The notes under the pieces were generated by a model, which saw only the letters and a program-made list of their open reading frames with translations, did not search any database and was not told the origin of the DNA. This document shows, piece after piece, positions 51,723 to 60,255 of a stretch of 64,000 bases of DNA. The stretch comes from Saccharopolyspora endophytica. GTDB taxonomy: Bacteria > Actinomycetota > Actinomycetes > Mycobacteriales > Pseudonocardiaceae. Positions within the stretch are counted from its first letter, which is position 1, and each line of letters begins with the position of its first letter. A program made the position numbers and the translations under genes. The stretch covers positions 62,001 to 126,000 of the forward strand of contig NZ_JAGPXE010000013.1 of the NCBI RefSeq assembly GCF_018070075.1, in the 5' to 3' direction.

Positions 51723-52757
51723 GTGAACCGCCGTACCTGGACGCTGCTGACGAGTGTCGTGCTGGTTGTCGCCTTCGGTCTCCTCGGCGCGTTCGCGCGG
51801 GTGCCGTTCGTGGCGCTGGGCCCCGGGCCGACGTACGACACGCTCGGCCTGGATGGCGACCACCCGGTGATCGGCGTCGAGGGGCACGAAACCTACCCGA
51901 CCGCCGGTCACTTGAACATGACCACCGTATCGGTCACCGACCAGTTGTCGCTGTTCGGTGCGCTGGGCCTGTGGGTCTCCGGTCGCTACGCGCTGGCTCC
52001 GCGCGACGTCTACTTCCCGCCGAACAAGAGCGAGCAGCAGATCGAGCAGGAGAACACCGAGGCGTTCAACGACTCGCAGACGACCGCCGAGACCGCGGCG
52101 CTGCGCTTCCTCGGCTACCCGCACAAGGTGCTCGTCGGTCAGATCGTCAAGGGCAGCCCCGCCGACGGGACGCTGGAGCCCGGCGACCGGCTGCTCAACG
52201 CCAACGGAAAGCCGGTCACCGACGCCGCGTCGCTGAAGGCCGCGCTGGCCGGGACCAAGCCCGGCGACCGGGTGGAGATCCGCTACCAGCGCGCCGACCA
52301 GCCCGAACAGGTCGCCAGCGTGCAGCTGGGGCGCAACGACCAGCCGGGCGGCGACCAGTCGCAGGGCTTCCTCGGCGTGGGTGCGACCGAGCGCCCGGAC
52401 GTGCCGTTCGAGATCAAGATCAGCCTCGCCGACGTGGGCGGCCCCTCGGCCGGCCTGATGTTCACGCTGGCGATCATCGACAAGCTGACGCCCGGCGAGC
52501 TCAACGGCGGCAAGTTCGTCGCGGGCACCGGCGAGATCGACCCGGCGGGCAACGTCGGGCCGATCGGCGGCATCCCGTTCAAGATGATCAAGGCCAAGGA
52601 AGCCGGCGCCACGACCTTCCTGGTCCCGGCCGAGAACTGCGCCGAGGCCAAGTCCCAGGCCCCCGACGGCCTCCAGCTCGCCAGGGTCGCCAACCTCGTC
52701 GACGCCACCAAGGCGATGGAAGCGCTCCGCGTCAACCAAGCCCCGGCGGCCTGCTGA
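51723..52757 (+). CDS. Membrane-anchored PDZ-Lon-type serine protease (Rv3194c-like)
   Basis: 344 residues from GTG; TACGCT about 9 bp upstream suggests a leaderless start. One N-terminal membrane anchor (LLTSVVLVVAFGLLGAFA) precedes a PDZ domain (residues about 135-215, ADGTLEPGDRLLNANGKPV) and a Lon-type proteolytic domain with catalytic Ser242 (GGPSAGLMF) and the Lys near 287 (FKMIKAKEAG). No ATPase domain is present, so it resembles YlbL. It probably acts outside or at the membrane. Confidence 0.92.
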   Translation: MNRRTWTLLTSVVLVVAFGLLGAFARVPFVALGPGPTYDTLGLDGDHPVIGVEGHETYPTAGHLNMTTVSVTDQLSLFGALGLWVSGRYALAPRDVYFPPNKSEQQIEQENTEAFNDSQTTAETAALRFLGYPHKVLVGQIVKGSPADGTLEPGDRLLNANGKPVTDAASLKAALAGTKPGDRVEIRYQRADQPEQVASVQLGRNDQPGGDQSQGFLGVGATERPDVPFEIKISLADVGGPSAGLMFTLAIIDKLTPGELNGGKFVAGTGEIDPAGNVGPIGGIPFKMIKAKEAGATTFLVPAENCAEAKSQAPDGLQLARVANLVDATKAMEALRVNQAPAAC

Positions 52758-52782
52758 GGCACGACCGATTCCAGTGGTCGTC

Positions 52783-52819
52783 CTCCGTGGTCGCACCGCC
52801 ACGCAGAACGACCACGGAG
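52783..52819. terminator. Hairpin between convergent genes
   Basis: CTCCGTGGTCG / CGACCACGGAG (11 bp) with a 15-nt loop between the PDZ-Lon gene and the PPA1309-like gene. Confidence 0.65.
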
Positions 52820-52832
52820 AACGAGTCCGAGC

Positions 52833-53348
52833 TCAGGCGAAGGTGGCGCTCAGGGCCTTGATCAGGTTGGGGGCCAGCGAGGGGTCGCTGAAGACCTCGT
52901 CCTCCTCGCCGCGCAGCCGCATGACGCAGGACTGGCCGCCGCCGTCGCGCAGGACCGCGGCCACCAGCCGGGCTTCGCGGCGGTCGGGGTGCTCGGCGGC
53001 GAGCTTGCGGGCGCCATCCTCGTCCTCCGGCAGCGCGGCCTCCGCCTCCGGCGGCAGCACGACGATCTCCTGCACCAGCGCGCAGCCGACGACCTGCTCA
53101 GGCCACTCGATGCGGGCCAGCGCCTCGCCGAGGTCCTCGGCGGGCAGCGACTCCTGCGCCAGCGGCGTCAGGGGAGAGGCCACCGGGTCGAGCTGGTCGG
53201 CCATCTCGGGAGCTGCGGCGATCATCGTCTCGGTCGCCACCAGGGCGAAGATCTGCGTCGGCTGGTCCCAGCCGGCGGAGGCGACGAACTCCTCGACCTC
53301 GCGGGTCGCGACGGGAAGGGCGAACCCCAATTCCTCTGCGGAAGGCAT
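52833..53348 (-). CDS. PPA1309-family protein
   Basis: 171 residues from ATG (MPSAEELGFALPVATREV). WDQPTQIFALVATE and RLRGEEDEVFSDPSLAPNLI are the family signatures. Soluble, cytoplasmic. Function unknown. It is usually found between the PDZ-Lon and UPF0182 genes in actinobacteria, as here. Confidence 0.88.
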   Translation of the reverse strand: MPSAEELGFALPVATREVEEFVASAGWDQPTQIFALVATETMIAAAPEMADQLDPVASPLTPLAQESLPAEDLGEALARIEWPEQVVGCALVQEIVVLPPEAEAALPEDEDGARKLAAEHPDRREARLVAAVLRDGGGQSCVMRLRGEEDEVFSDPSLAPNLIKALSATFA

Positions 53349-53552
53349 GGCGGCAATCGTCGCAGAACCGCCTCCGACGGGGGCAGGCGCGCCGAGTCGA
53401 GCCGATCGATACCGATCTGTGTCCGAAAAATACCGTTCGCGCGGGGCCTTCCAGGAACTTCACACCTGGGTCGTAGAGTTGAACATCACGAGGGAATCGT
53501 GTTCTCCGACGCGATTGCCAAGTTCAGCTGACCGTCCCCAGGAGCGTGCGCT

Positions 53553-56441
53553 GTGGCCATGCGGCCCCCGGTAGGAATGCCGAAACTATCCCGGCGAAGC
53601 AGAATCCTGCTGATTCTGGGCGGGGTCGTCCTGCTCGCCCTGATCCTCGGATCGCGGCTGCTGGGCGCCTACGTCGACTGGTTGTGGTTCGGCGAGGTCG
53701 GATACCGACAGGTCTTCACCACGCAGGTCGCCTCGCGACTCGGTCTGGGCATCGTGGCCGCCGTCTTCCTCGGCGGGGTGCTGCTGCTCAACCTCTGGAT
53801 CGCCTACCGCAACCGCCCGGTGTTCGTCCCGGTCAGCGGCCCGGACGACCCGCTGACCCGCTACCGCACGGTCATCACCGAGCACTCCCGGCTGTTCGGC
53901 CTGGGCGTGCCGATCCTGATCGCCGTGATCGGCGGGCTGGCCGCGCAGGCCGACTGGCAGACGCTGCAGCTGTTCCTGCACAGCGTCCCGTTCGGGCAGA
54001 CCGACCCGGAGTTCGGCAAGGACATCAGCTTCTACGTCTTCCAGCTGCCGTTCTGGCGCATGGTGCTGTCCTGGGCGTTCATCGCGGTCACCGTGTCGTT
54101 CCTCGGTGCGCTGGTCACCCACTACATCTTCGGCGGCATCCGGCTCACCGGCCGCAGCGGCCAGCTGTCGATGCCCGCGCGGGTCCAGCTCGGCGTGCTG
54201 GCCGGGCTGTTCGTGCTGCTCAAGGCGGTCGACTACTTCTTCGACCGGTACGACCTGCTGCTGTCCCAGCGCAACAACCTGTTCACCGGCGCCAGCTACA
54301 CCGACCTCAACGCGGTGATGCCGGCGAAGCTGATCCTGATGTGCATCGCGGTGTTCTGCGCGCTGGCGTTCTTCTCGGTGATCTTCCTGAAGAACCTGCA
54401 GATCCCGGCGCTGGCGACGGTCCTGCTGCTGCTGTCCAGCGTCGTGGTCGGCGCGGTGTGGCCGGCGCTGCTGGAGCAGTTCTCGGTCCGCCCGAACGCC
54501 AACCAGCGCGAGGCCGTCTCCATCGAGCGCAACCTGGCGGCCACCAAGTCCGCGTTCGGCATCGGCGACGACAAGGTCAACTTCGTCGACTACCCGGGCA
54601 AGACGCAGCTGCAGCCCAGCGAGGTCGCCGACGACAAGGGCACCATCCCCAACATCCGGCTGCTCGACCCCAACGTGCTGTCGGCGACGTTCACGCAGCT
54701 CACGCAGCAGTACAACTTCTACGGCTTCCCCGACAAGCTCGACGTCGACCGCTACCGGGACGCCAACGGGCAGCTGCAGGACTACTTGGTCGCGCTGCGC
54801 GAGATCAACACCGACGGCCTGGCGGTCAACCAGCAGAACTGGATCAACCGGCACACCGTCTACACCCACGGCAACGGCTTCATCGCCGCACCGGCCGACC
54901 GGGTCGACTCGACCTTCAACGAGGGCGCCACGCAGGGCGGCTACCCGGTCTTCCAGATCAGCGACGTCGCCAACAAGGGCCAGGGCGGCATCCCGGTCGA
55001 GCAGCCGCGCGTGTACTACGGCGAGCTCCTCGGTCCCGACGACTACGCCATCGTCGGCGGCAACCCGGGTGAGGCCCCGCGCGAGTACGACACCGACACC
55101 CAGCAGTTCACCTACGACGGCCGCGGCGGCGTGCCGATCTCCAACCCGTTCCAGCGGCTGGCCTTCGCCGCCTACTACGGCGAGCGGAACTTCCTGTTCA
55201 GCGGTGTGATCGGCGAGAACTCGAAGCTGATCTACGAGCGCAACCCGCGCGACCGCGTCCAGAAGGTCGCGCCGTGGCTCAAGCTCGACGGCGACCCGTA
55301 CCCGGCGGTGGTGGACGGCCGCGTCAAGTGGATCGTCGACGGCTACACCACGCTGAACAACTACCCGTACTCGAAGCTGACCGAGCTGGGCGAGGCCACC
55401 AACGACACCCTCACGGGCGTCGAGCGCCAGCCCAACCAGCAGATCAACTACATCCGCAACTCGGTCAAGGCCACGGTCGACGCCTACGACGGCACCGTCG
55501 ACCTCTACGCCACCGACGAGAACGACCCGGTCCTCAAGACCTGGGAGGGCGTGTTCCCCGGCGTGGTCAAGCCGGCCAGCGCCATCTCGCCGGAGCTGCG
55601 CGAGCACTTCCGGTACCCGGAGGACATGTTCAAGGTGCAGCGCAAGTTGCTGACCGAGTACCACGTGGACAACCCGGGCGACTTCTTCTCCACCCAGACC
55701 TTCTGGGAGGTGCCCAACGACCCGACGGCTCGCGGCACCGTCGGCAGCAGCGAGGGCCAGCAGCCGCCCTACTACGTGCTCGCCCAGGTCGAAGGCCAGG
55801 AGCAGCCGAACTTCCAGCTGACCAGCGCTCTGACCGCGCTGCGGAGGCAGAACCTCTCGGCGTGGGTGTCGGTGTCCTCGGACCCGCAGAACTACGGGCA
55901 GATGACCGTGCTGCGGCTGCCGACGAACACGCTTACCCCGGGTCCGAACCAGGTCCAGAACCAGATGGAGTCGACCCCCGAGGTCACCGAGAACCGGACG
56001 CTGTTCAACAACCCGAACGTCACGGCGATCTTCGGCAACCTGCTCACGCTGCCGGTGGCCGGTGGGCTGCTCTACATCGAGCCCATCTACATCCAGCGCA
56101 ACGAGCAGGAGTCGTACCCGCAGCTCGCGCGGGTGCTGGTGTCCTTCGGCGGCAAGGTCGGCTTCTCCGAGACCTTGCAGGGGGCGCTCGACCAGGTCTT
56201 CGGTTCCGGAGCGGGCCAGGGGACCCAGCCGGGCACGCCCGAGGGGCAGCCCCAGCAGCCGGGGCAGCCGCCCGCACCGGGGACGCCGGAGGCCAGCCAG
56301 GAGATCGGCGCGATCCGCGAGGCGCTGGAACGGGTCCGCAAGGCCCAGCAGTCCGGCAACTTCGCCGAGATGGGCCAGGCGTACCAGCAGCTCGACGATG
56401 CCATCAAGAGCTTCGAGCAGGGGCAGGGCACCGGCGGCTGA
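53553..56441 (+). CDS. UPF0182 (Rv3193c-like) large membrane protein
   Basis: 962 residues from GTG with CAGGAG seven bases upstream. Seven membrane segments occupy the first 330 residues, then a large extracytoplasmic domain. A Gln/Pro-rich linker (GQGTQPGTPEGQPQQPGQPP) precedes a helical C-terminus. UPF0182 proteins are widespread in actinobacteria; no function is established. The gene is followed by an extremely G/C-rich terminator hairpin. Confidence 0.93.
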   Translation: MAMRPPVGMPKLSRRSRILLILGGVVLLALILGSRLLGAYVDWLWFGEVGYRQVFTTQVASRLGLGIVAAVFLGGVLLLNLWIAYRNRPVFVPVSGPDDPLTRYRTVITEHSRLFGLGVPILIAVIGGLAAQADWQTLQLFLHSVPFGQTDPEFGKDISFYVFQLPFWRMVLSWAFIAVTVSFLGALVTHYIFGGIRLTGRSGQLSMPARVQLGVLAGLFVLLKAVDYFFDRYDLLLSQRNNLFTGASYTDLNAVMPAKLILMCIAVFCALAFFSVIFLKNLQIPALATVLLLLSSVVVGAVWPALLEQFSVRPNANQREAVSIERNLAATKSAFGIGDDKVNFVDYPGKTQLQPSEVADDKGTIPNIRLLDPNVLSATFTQLTQQYNFYGFPDKLDVDRYRDANGQLQDYLVALREINTDGLAVNQQNWINRHTVYTHGNGFIAAPADRVDSTFNEGATQGGYPVFQISDVANKGQGGIPVEQPRVYYGELLGPDDYAIVGGNPGEAPREYDTDTQQFTYDGRGGVPISNPFQRLAFAAYYGERNFLFSGVIGENSKLIYERNPRDRVQKVAPWLKLDGDPYPAVVDGRVKWIVDGYTTLNNYPYSKLTELGEATNDTLTGVERQPNQQINYIRNSVKATVDAYDGTVDLYATDENDPVLKTWEGVFPGVVKPASAISPELREHFRYPEDMFKVQRKLLTEYHVDNPGDFFSTQTFWEVPNDPTARGTVGSSEGQQPPYYVLAQVEGQEQPNFQLTSALTALRRQNLSAWVSVSSDPQNYGQMTVLRLPTNTLTPGPNQVQNQMESTPEVTENRTLFNNPNVTAIFGNLLTLPVAGGLLYIEPIYIQRNEQESYPQLARVLVSFGGKVGFSETLQGALDQVFGSGAGQGTQPGTPEGQPQQPGQPPAPGTPEASQEIGAIREALERVRKAQQSGNFAEMGQAYQQLDDAIKSFEQGQGTGG

Positions 56442-56456
56442 GCCGTCCGTGTGGAA

Positions 56457-56499
56457 GTCGGCGGGGGGGGGCCCCCGGGGCGGTCCCCCCCCCGCCGAC
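56457..56499 (+). terminator. G9/C9 hairpin terminator
   Basis: 15-bp stem with nine consecutive G in the left arm and nine consecutive C in the right (GTCGGC-G9 / C9-GCCGAC), 13-nt loop, 15 bp after the UPF0182 stop. Confidence 0.75.
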
Positions 56500-56550
56500 G
56501 CATCTGAAGGCCAGGTCAGGGCGGGTGCGGAGCGCTTAGCCACCCCCGGT

Positions 56551-56579
56551 TTGAACGGCCGTGACCCGGTCCGTAAGCT
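56551..56579 (+). promoter_or_regulatory. Promoter of the first initiator tRNA
   Basis: -35 TTGAAC (56551-56556), 17-bp spacer, -10 TAAGCT (56574-56579). The expected start (about 56586) is where the duplicated 113-bp unit begins. Confidence 0.7.
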
Positions 56580-56585
56580 AGTACC

Positions 56586-56698
56586 TACAACAGAACGAAG
56601 CGGCTGGAAACTTCAGCCGACGGCGCGGGGTGGAGCAGTTCGGTAGCTCGCTGGGCTCATAACCCAGAGGTCGCAGGTTCAAATCCTGTCCCCGCTAC
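56586..56698 (+). repeat. 113-bp direct duplication, copy 1 (copy 2 at 56910-57022)
   Basis: Identical at every base to 56910-57022. It covers the 38-nt leader and the whole tRNA. The leader holds a small hairpin, CGGCTG-GAAACTT-CAGCCG. The flanking promoters differ. Confidence 0.9.
56624..56697 (+). tRNA. Initiator tRNA-fMet (CAT), copy 1
   Basis: 74 nt, anticodon CAT at 56658-56660. The three G-C pairs in the anticodon stem (GGG...CCC around CTCATAA) and the unpaired first base (C1 opposite U72) mark an initiator. The CCA tail is not encoded. Confidence 0.95.
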
Positions 56699-56711
56699 TG
56701 GTTTGGTGTTC

Positions 56712-56750
56712 AGTCCCCCTTGGCTTCGCCGAGGGGGACTTTCCCTTTTC
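56712..56750 (+). terminator. Terminator after tRNA copy 1
   Basis: Stem AGTCCCCCTTGGC / GCCGAGGGGGACT with a TTC loop and one G-U pair, then TTCCCTTTTC. Confidence 0.8.
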
Positions 56751-56760
56751 TTCGATGTCT

Positions 56761-56805
56761 TTACGGGGGCCGAGTCCCCGTAAGCCCCCACGGTGCGGTG
56801 GTTGC
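56761..56805 (+). repeat. Hairpin repeat after tRNA copy 1 (partner at 63130)
   Basis: TTACGGGG (56761-56768) pairs with CCCCGTAA (56776-56783), followed by GCCCCCACGGTGCGGTGG. The same 45-bp sequence recurs at 63130-63174 after the tmRNA gene with five changes, including a paired A-T to G-C change that keeps the stem. Confidence 0.8.
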
Positions 56806-56874
56806 CTTCGGGCTGATCGTGACCGCTGGGTTTCCGGCTTCTTGAGCTGGGGAAATCGGTTTCGGGACCCCCGT

Positions 56875-56903
56875 GTGAAGAGCGGTTTTCGGGGGTGTAG
56901 AGT
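56875..56903 (+). promoter_or_regulatory. Promoter of the second initiator tRNA
   Basis: -35-like GTGAAG (56875-56880), 17-bp spacer, -10 TAGAGT (56898-56903), with the same offset to the duplicated unit as in copy 1. Confidence 0.6.
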
Positions 56904-56947
56904 TCCATTTACAACAGAACGAAGCGGCTGGAAACTTCAGCCGACGG

Positions 56948-57021
56948 CGCGGGGTGGAGCAGTTCGGTAGCTCGCTGGGCTCATAACCCAGAGGTCGCAG
57001 GTTCAAATCCTGTCCCCGCTA
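56948..57021 (+). tRNA. Initiator tRNA-fMet (CAT), copy 2
   Basis: Identical in sequence to copy 1, on the second duplicated unit. Followed 8 bp later by its own strong terminator. Confidence 0.95.
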
Positions 57022-57028
57022 CGAGAGA

Positions 57029-57062
57029 AAAAGTGCCTCCGGTCATCCGGAGGCACTTTTCT
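57029..57062. terminator. Terminator after tRNA copy 2
   Basis: Stem AAAAGTGCCTCCGG / CCGGAGGCACTTTT around TCAT, then CTTCT. The palindrome can also end the convergent zinc-finger gene. Confidence 0.88.
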
Positions 57063-57069
57063 TCTGCCT

Positions 57070-57294
57070 TCAGTCCTTCAGGCCTTCGGCCCACTTGCGG
57101 GCGCAGCCGGGGGAGCAGACCCTGCCGTCGCCTCGGACCACGGCCGTTTGGCGCATGGTGCGGCCGCAGACCATGCAGGAGTCCGTCTCGGCGCCGCGCT
57201 GCACCGGGACCATGGACTTGGCTCGTTCGGTGACCTTCTGGGTCACCTTCTCCTTGCTCTCGTTGACCTTGGTACGCAACCAACTGCGATGCAC
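57070..57294 (-). CDS. Small zinc-finger protein
   Basis: 74 residues from GTG, with CAGGAGG upstream. N-terminal helix SWLRTKVNESKEKVTQKVTERA is charged (not quoted in full), followed by a zinc site CMVCGRT...CSPGCARKW. Small, basic, cytoplasmic. Not a recognised regulator; similar small zinc-finger proteins occur across Pseudonocardiaceae. Confidence 0.75.
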   Translation of the reverse strand: MHRSWLRTKVNESKEKVTQKVTERAKSMVPVQRGAETDSCMVCGRTMRQTAVVRGDGRVCSPGCARKWAEGLKD

Positions 57295-57651
57295 GCCCGA
57301 ACCTCCTGCTTTCCATGCCGTGCGCCCGCCGGCGACCCGGCGGCCAACAGCAGCGTGAGGGTTACCACCTGTAGTTGTGCAGTTTCAGAACGTGATAGCA
57401 CCTCATTGCGCGGCCAAGAACCCCCATACAGGCGAACGAACGGCCGGGCGGTTGCAATGCGTGCATCTACCAGGGCTGCATTCGGGTGGGATCTGTGATC
57501 ATCGAGCCCCCGCGCGCCGAAAAACCGGTAATCCCGTCCTGGAACCAATGGCGGAATGGTTCGTCCACTCGGACCAGTCAAGTGCAACCACTGTGGACAG
57601 AAGCGCCGACCACTGTGGACAGCTCCGTCGGGACGTGGCACCGTTGGTGTC
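57295..57651 (+). other. Intergenic stretch with a tandem motif before padR
   Basis: About 355 bp. The only clear signal is ACCACTGTGGACAG twice, at 57587-57600 and 57609-57622, 22 bp apart (two helical turns). CCACTGTGG is itself palindromic. It ends 29 bp before the PadR start and may be its operator. Nothing else recognisable. Confidence 0.5.
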
Positions 57652-58149
57652 GTGAGCGAGCTGAATGCGACATCCGCTGCCCTGTTGGGACTACTGCACG
57701 AAGGGCCGAAGACCGGTGGCCAGCTGGTCGCCGCGGCCACCGAGCGCTTCGCCGGGTTCTTCAGCGTCACCCGCAGCCAGGTGTACCGCGAGCTGCCCGC
57801 GCTGACCGAGGACGGTCTGCTGCGCCTCGGCAAGCAGGGACCGCGCTCCAGTCAGCAGTACGCGATCACGGCCGCGGGGAAGAAGGCCTTCAAGTCGTGG
57901 CTGAACACCGCGCCCGGGCCTGACAACGTCCGCAGCCCGCTGATCCTCAAGCTGGTCTACTCCGGCACCCTCACCCCGCGCCAGCGCGCCGCGCTCGTCG
58001 AGTCCGCCCGCGCGCAGACCGCGGTGAAGATGGACGAGGCCCGCAACGCCGCCAAGACGGCGGGCGACCCCTACGAGAAGGCCGCCGCCGACTTCACCGT
58101 CGCTTACAACCGCGCCATCAACAAGCTCCTGGATTCCATCCCCGACTGA
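57652..58149 (+). CDS. PadR-family transcriptional regulator
   Basis: 165 residues from GTG (MSELNATSAALLGLLHEGPK). Winged helix about residues 5-80 (TRSQVYRELPALTEDGLLRL), then a helical C-terminus used for dimerisation (Vir_act_alpha_C type). The tandem CCACTGTGG sites just upstream are good candidates for autoregulation. No target gene obvious; the next gene, prfB, is a housekeeping gene. Confidence 0.88.
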   Translation: MSELNATSAALLGLLHEGPKTGGQLVAAATERFAGFFSVTRSQVYRELPALTEDGLLRLGKQGPRSSQQYAITAAGKKAFKSWLNTAPGPDNVRSPLILKLVYSGTLTPRQRAALVESARAQTAVKMDEARNAAKTAGDPYEKAAADFTVAYNRAINKLLDSIPD

Positions 58150-58163
58150 GCCCCGGGTCCGCT

Positions 58164-58209
58164 CGCGAACAACGGCTGCGCCGCTCGATCGGCGCAGCCG
58201 TTGTTCGCG
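58164..58209 (+). terminator. Terminator after padR
   Basis: Very long perfect stem (20 bp, CGCGAACAACGGCTGCGCCG and its complement) with a 6-nt loop, 15 bp past the stop. Confidence 0.85.
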
Positions 58210-58282
58210 TTCGCCCGCAGGAGAAAGCCGATCAGTGCCGTCCTCGTGGGCGGCCGCTCACCGGTGAAGTACCCTGAGCACT

Positions 58283-59389
58283 GTGAATCCCGACGTCGCG
58301 GCCTCCCTCAAGGAACTGTCCAACACGCTCGAAGGCATCGAGAGCGTGATGGATCTCGACGCACTCCGCGCGGAGATCTCCGAGCTGGAGCAGGAGGCGG
58401 CCAGGCCCGATCTCTGGGACGACGTCGAGAACGCGCAGCGCGTCAGCAGCCGGCTCGTGCACCGGCAGGCCGACCTGCGCCGCATCTCCGAACTCCGCCA
58501 GCGCGTCGAGGACCTCGAAGTCCTCTACGAGCTCAGCGAGGACGAGGACGACAGCTCCGGTCTGGCCGAGGCCGACGAGGAGCGCGACCGCCTCGCCAAG
58601 GACCTCGAAACCCTGGAAGTCCGGACCCTGCTCTCCGGCGAGTACGACCAGCGCGAAGCGATGGTCACCATCCGCGCCGAGGCCGGTGGCGTCGACGCCG
58701 CGGACTTCGCCGAGATGCTGATGCGCATGTACCTGCGCTGGGCCGAGCGGCACTCCTACCCGGCCGAGGTCTACGACACCTCCTACGCCGAAGAGGCCGG
58801 CCTGAAGTCGGCGACGTTCCGGGTCAACGCGCCCTACGCCTACGGCACCCTGTCCATCGAGCAGGGCACGCACCGCCTGGTGCGGATCTCGCCGTTCGAC
58901 AACCAGGGCCGCCGCCAGACCTCCTTCGCCGGTGTCGAGGTGCTGCCGGTCGTCGAGGAGACCGACCACGTCGAGATCCCGGAGAAGGACATCCGCGTCG
59001 ACGTCTTCCGCTCCTCCGGTCCCGGCGGGCAGAGCGTGAACACCACCGACTCGGCCGTGCGCATCACGCACATCCCGACCGGCGTGGTGGTGTCCTGCCA
59101 GAACGAGAAGTCGCAGCTGCAGAACAAGGCCGCCGCGATGCGCGTGCTCCAGTCCAAGCTGCTGGCCCGCAAGAAGGAGGAGGAGCGCGCCGAGCTCGAC
59201 GCCCTCAAGGACGGCGGCTCCAGCTGGGGCAACCAGATGCGCTCCTACGTGCTGCACCCGTACCAGATGGTCAAGGACCTGCGGACCGAGCACGAGGTGG
59301 GCAATCCCGACGCGGTTCTCGACGGCGACATCGACGGTTTCCTGGAAGCCGGGATCCGCTGGCGCCGCCAGCAGCAGAGCGTGGCCTGA
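58283..59389 (+). CDS. prfB: Peptide chain release factor 2
   Basis: 368 residues from GTG; TACCCT 8 bp upstream and no ribosome site point to a leaderless start. The stop-reading tripeptide SPF is at 203-205 (UGA/UAA) and the catalytic GGQ at 248-250. Reads straight through: the UGA programmed frameshift found in most bacteria is absent, as expected for this group. Neighbour order prfB-ftsE-ftsX-smpB is standard for actinobacteria. Confidence 0.97.
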   Translation: MNPDVAASLKELSNTLEGIESVMDLDALRAEISELEQEAARPDLWDDVENAQRVSSRLVHRQADLRRISELRQRVEDLEVLYELSEDEDDSSGLAEADEERDRLAKDLETLEVRTLLSGEYDQREAMVTIRAEAGGVDAADFAEMLMRMYLRWAERHSYPAEVYDTSYAEEAGLKSATFRVNAPYAYGTLSIEQGTHRLVRISPFDNQGRRQTSFAGVEVLPVVEETDHVEIPEKDIRVDVFRSSGPGGQSVNTTDSAVRITHIPTGVVVSCQNEKSQLQNKAAAMRVLQSKLLARKKEEERAELDALKDGGSSWGNQMRSYVLHPYQMVKDLRTEHEVGNPDAVLDGDIDGFLEAGIRWRRQQQSVA

Positions 59390-59491
59390 TCGACGCCCAG
59401 CGCGTCCGTCAAAATCCCTGGTCACAAGTGGTGCGACCACCTCTGTGGGTGAGTGTGGGTCGCCCTATCGGGCGGGGGTAAACTCCCGGCC

Positions 59492-60181
59492 GTGATCCGC
59501 CTTGAGCACGTGTCCAAGACGTACAAGACGTCGACCCGGCCCGCTCTCGACGATGTCTCTGTGGGCATCGACAAGGGCGAGTTCGTGTTCCTCATCGGGC
59601 CATCGGGCTCCGGGAAGTCGACGTTCATGCGCCTCCTGCTGCGCGAGGATGTGCCCAGCCGTGGCCGGGTCTTCGTCGCGGACTGGAACGTCGCGAAGCT
59701 GCCCCGCCGCCGGGTTCCCCGGCTGCGTCAGCGCATCGGCTGCGTCTTCCAGGACTTCCGGCTGCTGAACAACAAGACCGTGGCCGAGAACGTCGCGTTC
59801 GCGCTGGAGGTCATCGGCAAGCCGCGCGCCGACATCCAGCGCGTGGTGCCGCAGGTGCTGCAGCTGGTGGGCCTCGACGGCAAGGCCGACCGGATGCCCA
59901 ACGAGCTCTCCGGTGGTGAGCAGCAGCGCGTCGCCATCGCGCGCGCCTTCGTCAACCGGCCGCTGGTGCTGCTGTGCGATGAGCCGACGGGAAACCTGGA
60001 CCCCGACACGAGCCAGGACATCATGCTGCTGCTGGAGCGGATCAACCGCACCGGCACCACCGTCGTGATGGCCACGCACGACCACGGCATCGTCGACTCG
60101 ATGCGCCGTCGCGTCGTGGAGCTCAGCCTCGGCCGGGTCATCCGCGACGACGCCCGTGGCGTGTACGGCGTCGGCCGCTGA
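59492..60181 (+). CDS. ftsE: Cell-division ABC transporter ATPase FtsE
   Basis: 229 residues from GTG; TAAACT lies 8 bp upstream with no ribosome site, so a leaderless start. Walker A GPSGSGKST is at about 36-44, Q-loop VFQDFR, signature LSGGEQQRVAIAR at 139-151 and Walker B VLLCDEPTG. It pairs with FtsX and controls peptidoglycan hydrolases during division. Confidence 0.96.
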   Translation: MIRLEHVSKTYKTSTRPALDDVSVGIDKGEFVFLIGPSGSGKSTFMRLLLREDVPSRGRVFVADWNVAKLPRRRVPRLRQRIGCVFQDFRLLNNKTVAENVAFALEVIGKPRADIQRVVPQVLQLVGLDGKADRMPNELSGGEQQRVAIARAFVNRPLVLLCDEPTGNLDPDTSQDIMLLLERINRTGTTVVMATHDHGIVDSMRRRVVELSLGRVIRDDARGVYGVGR

Positions 60182-60255
60182 TCCGGCGCGACCCGATCGC
60201 CCGGCCCGTGCACCCGAGGACACACACCCCCGAACGGCAGGAAAGCTGACCCAAG

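Noticed and set aside
53586..56543. A 985-codon minus-strand frame opposite UPF0182
   Set aside because: Same reasoning: mirror of a well-supported gene with shadow composition.
58283..59389. Programmed frameshift in prfB
   Set aside because: The frame is continuous from GTG to stop with no in-frame UGA, so no frameshift is needed.
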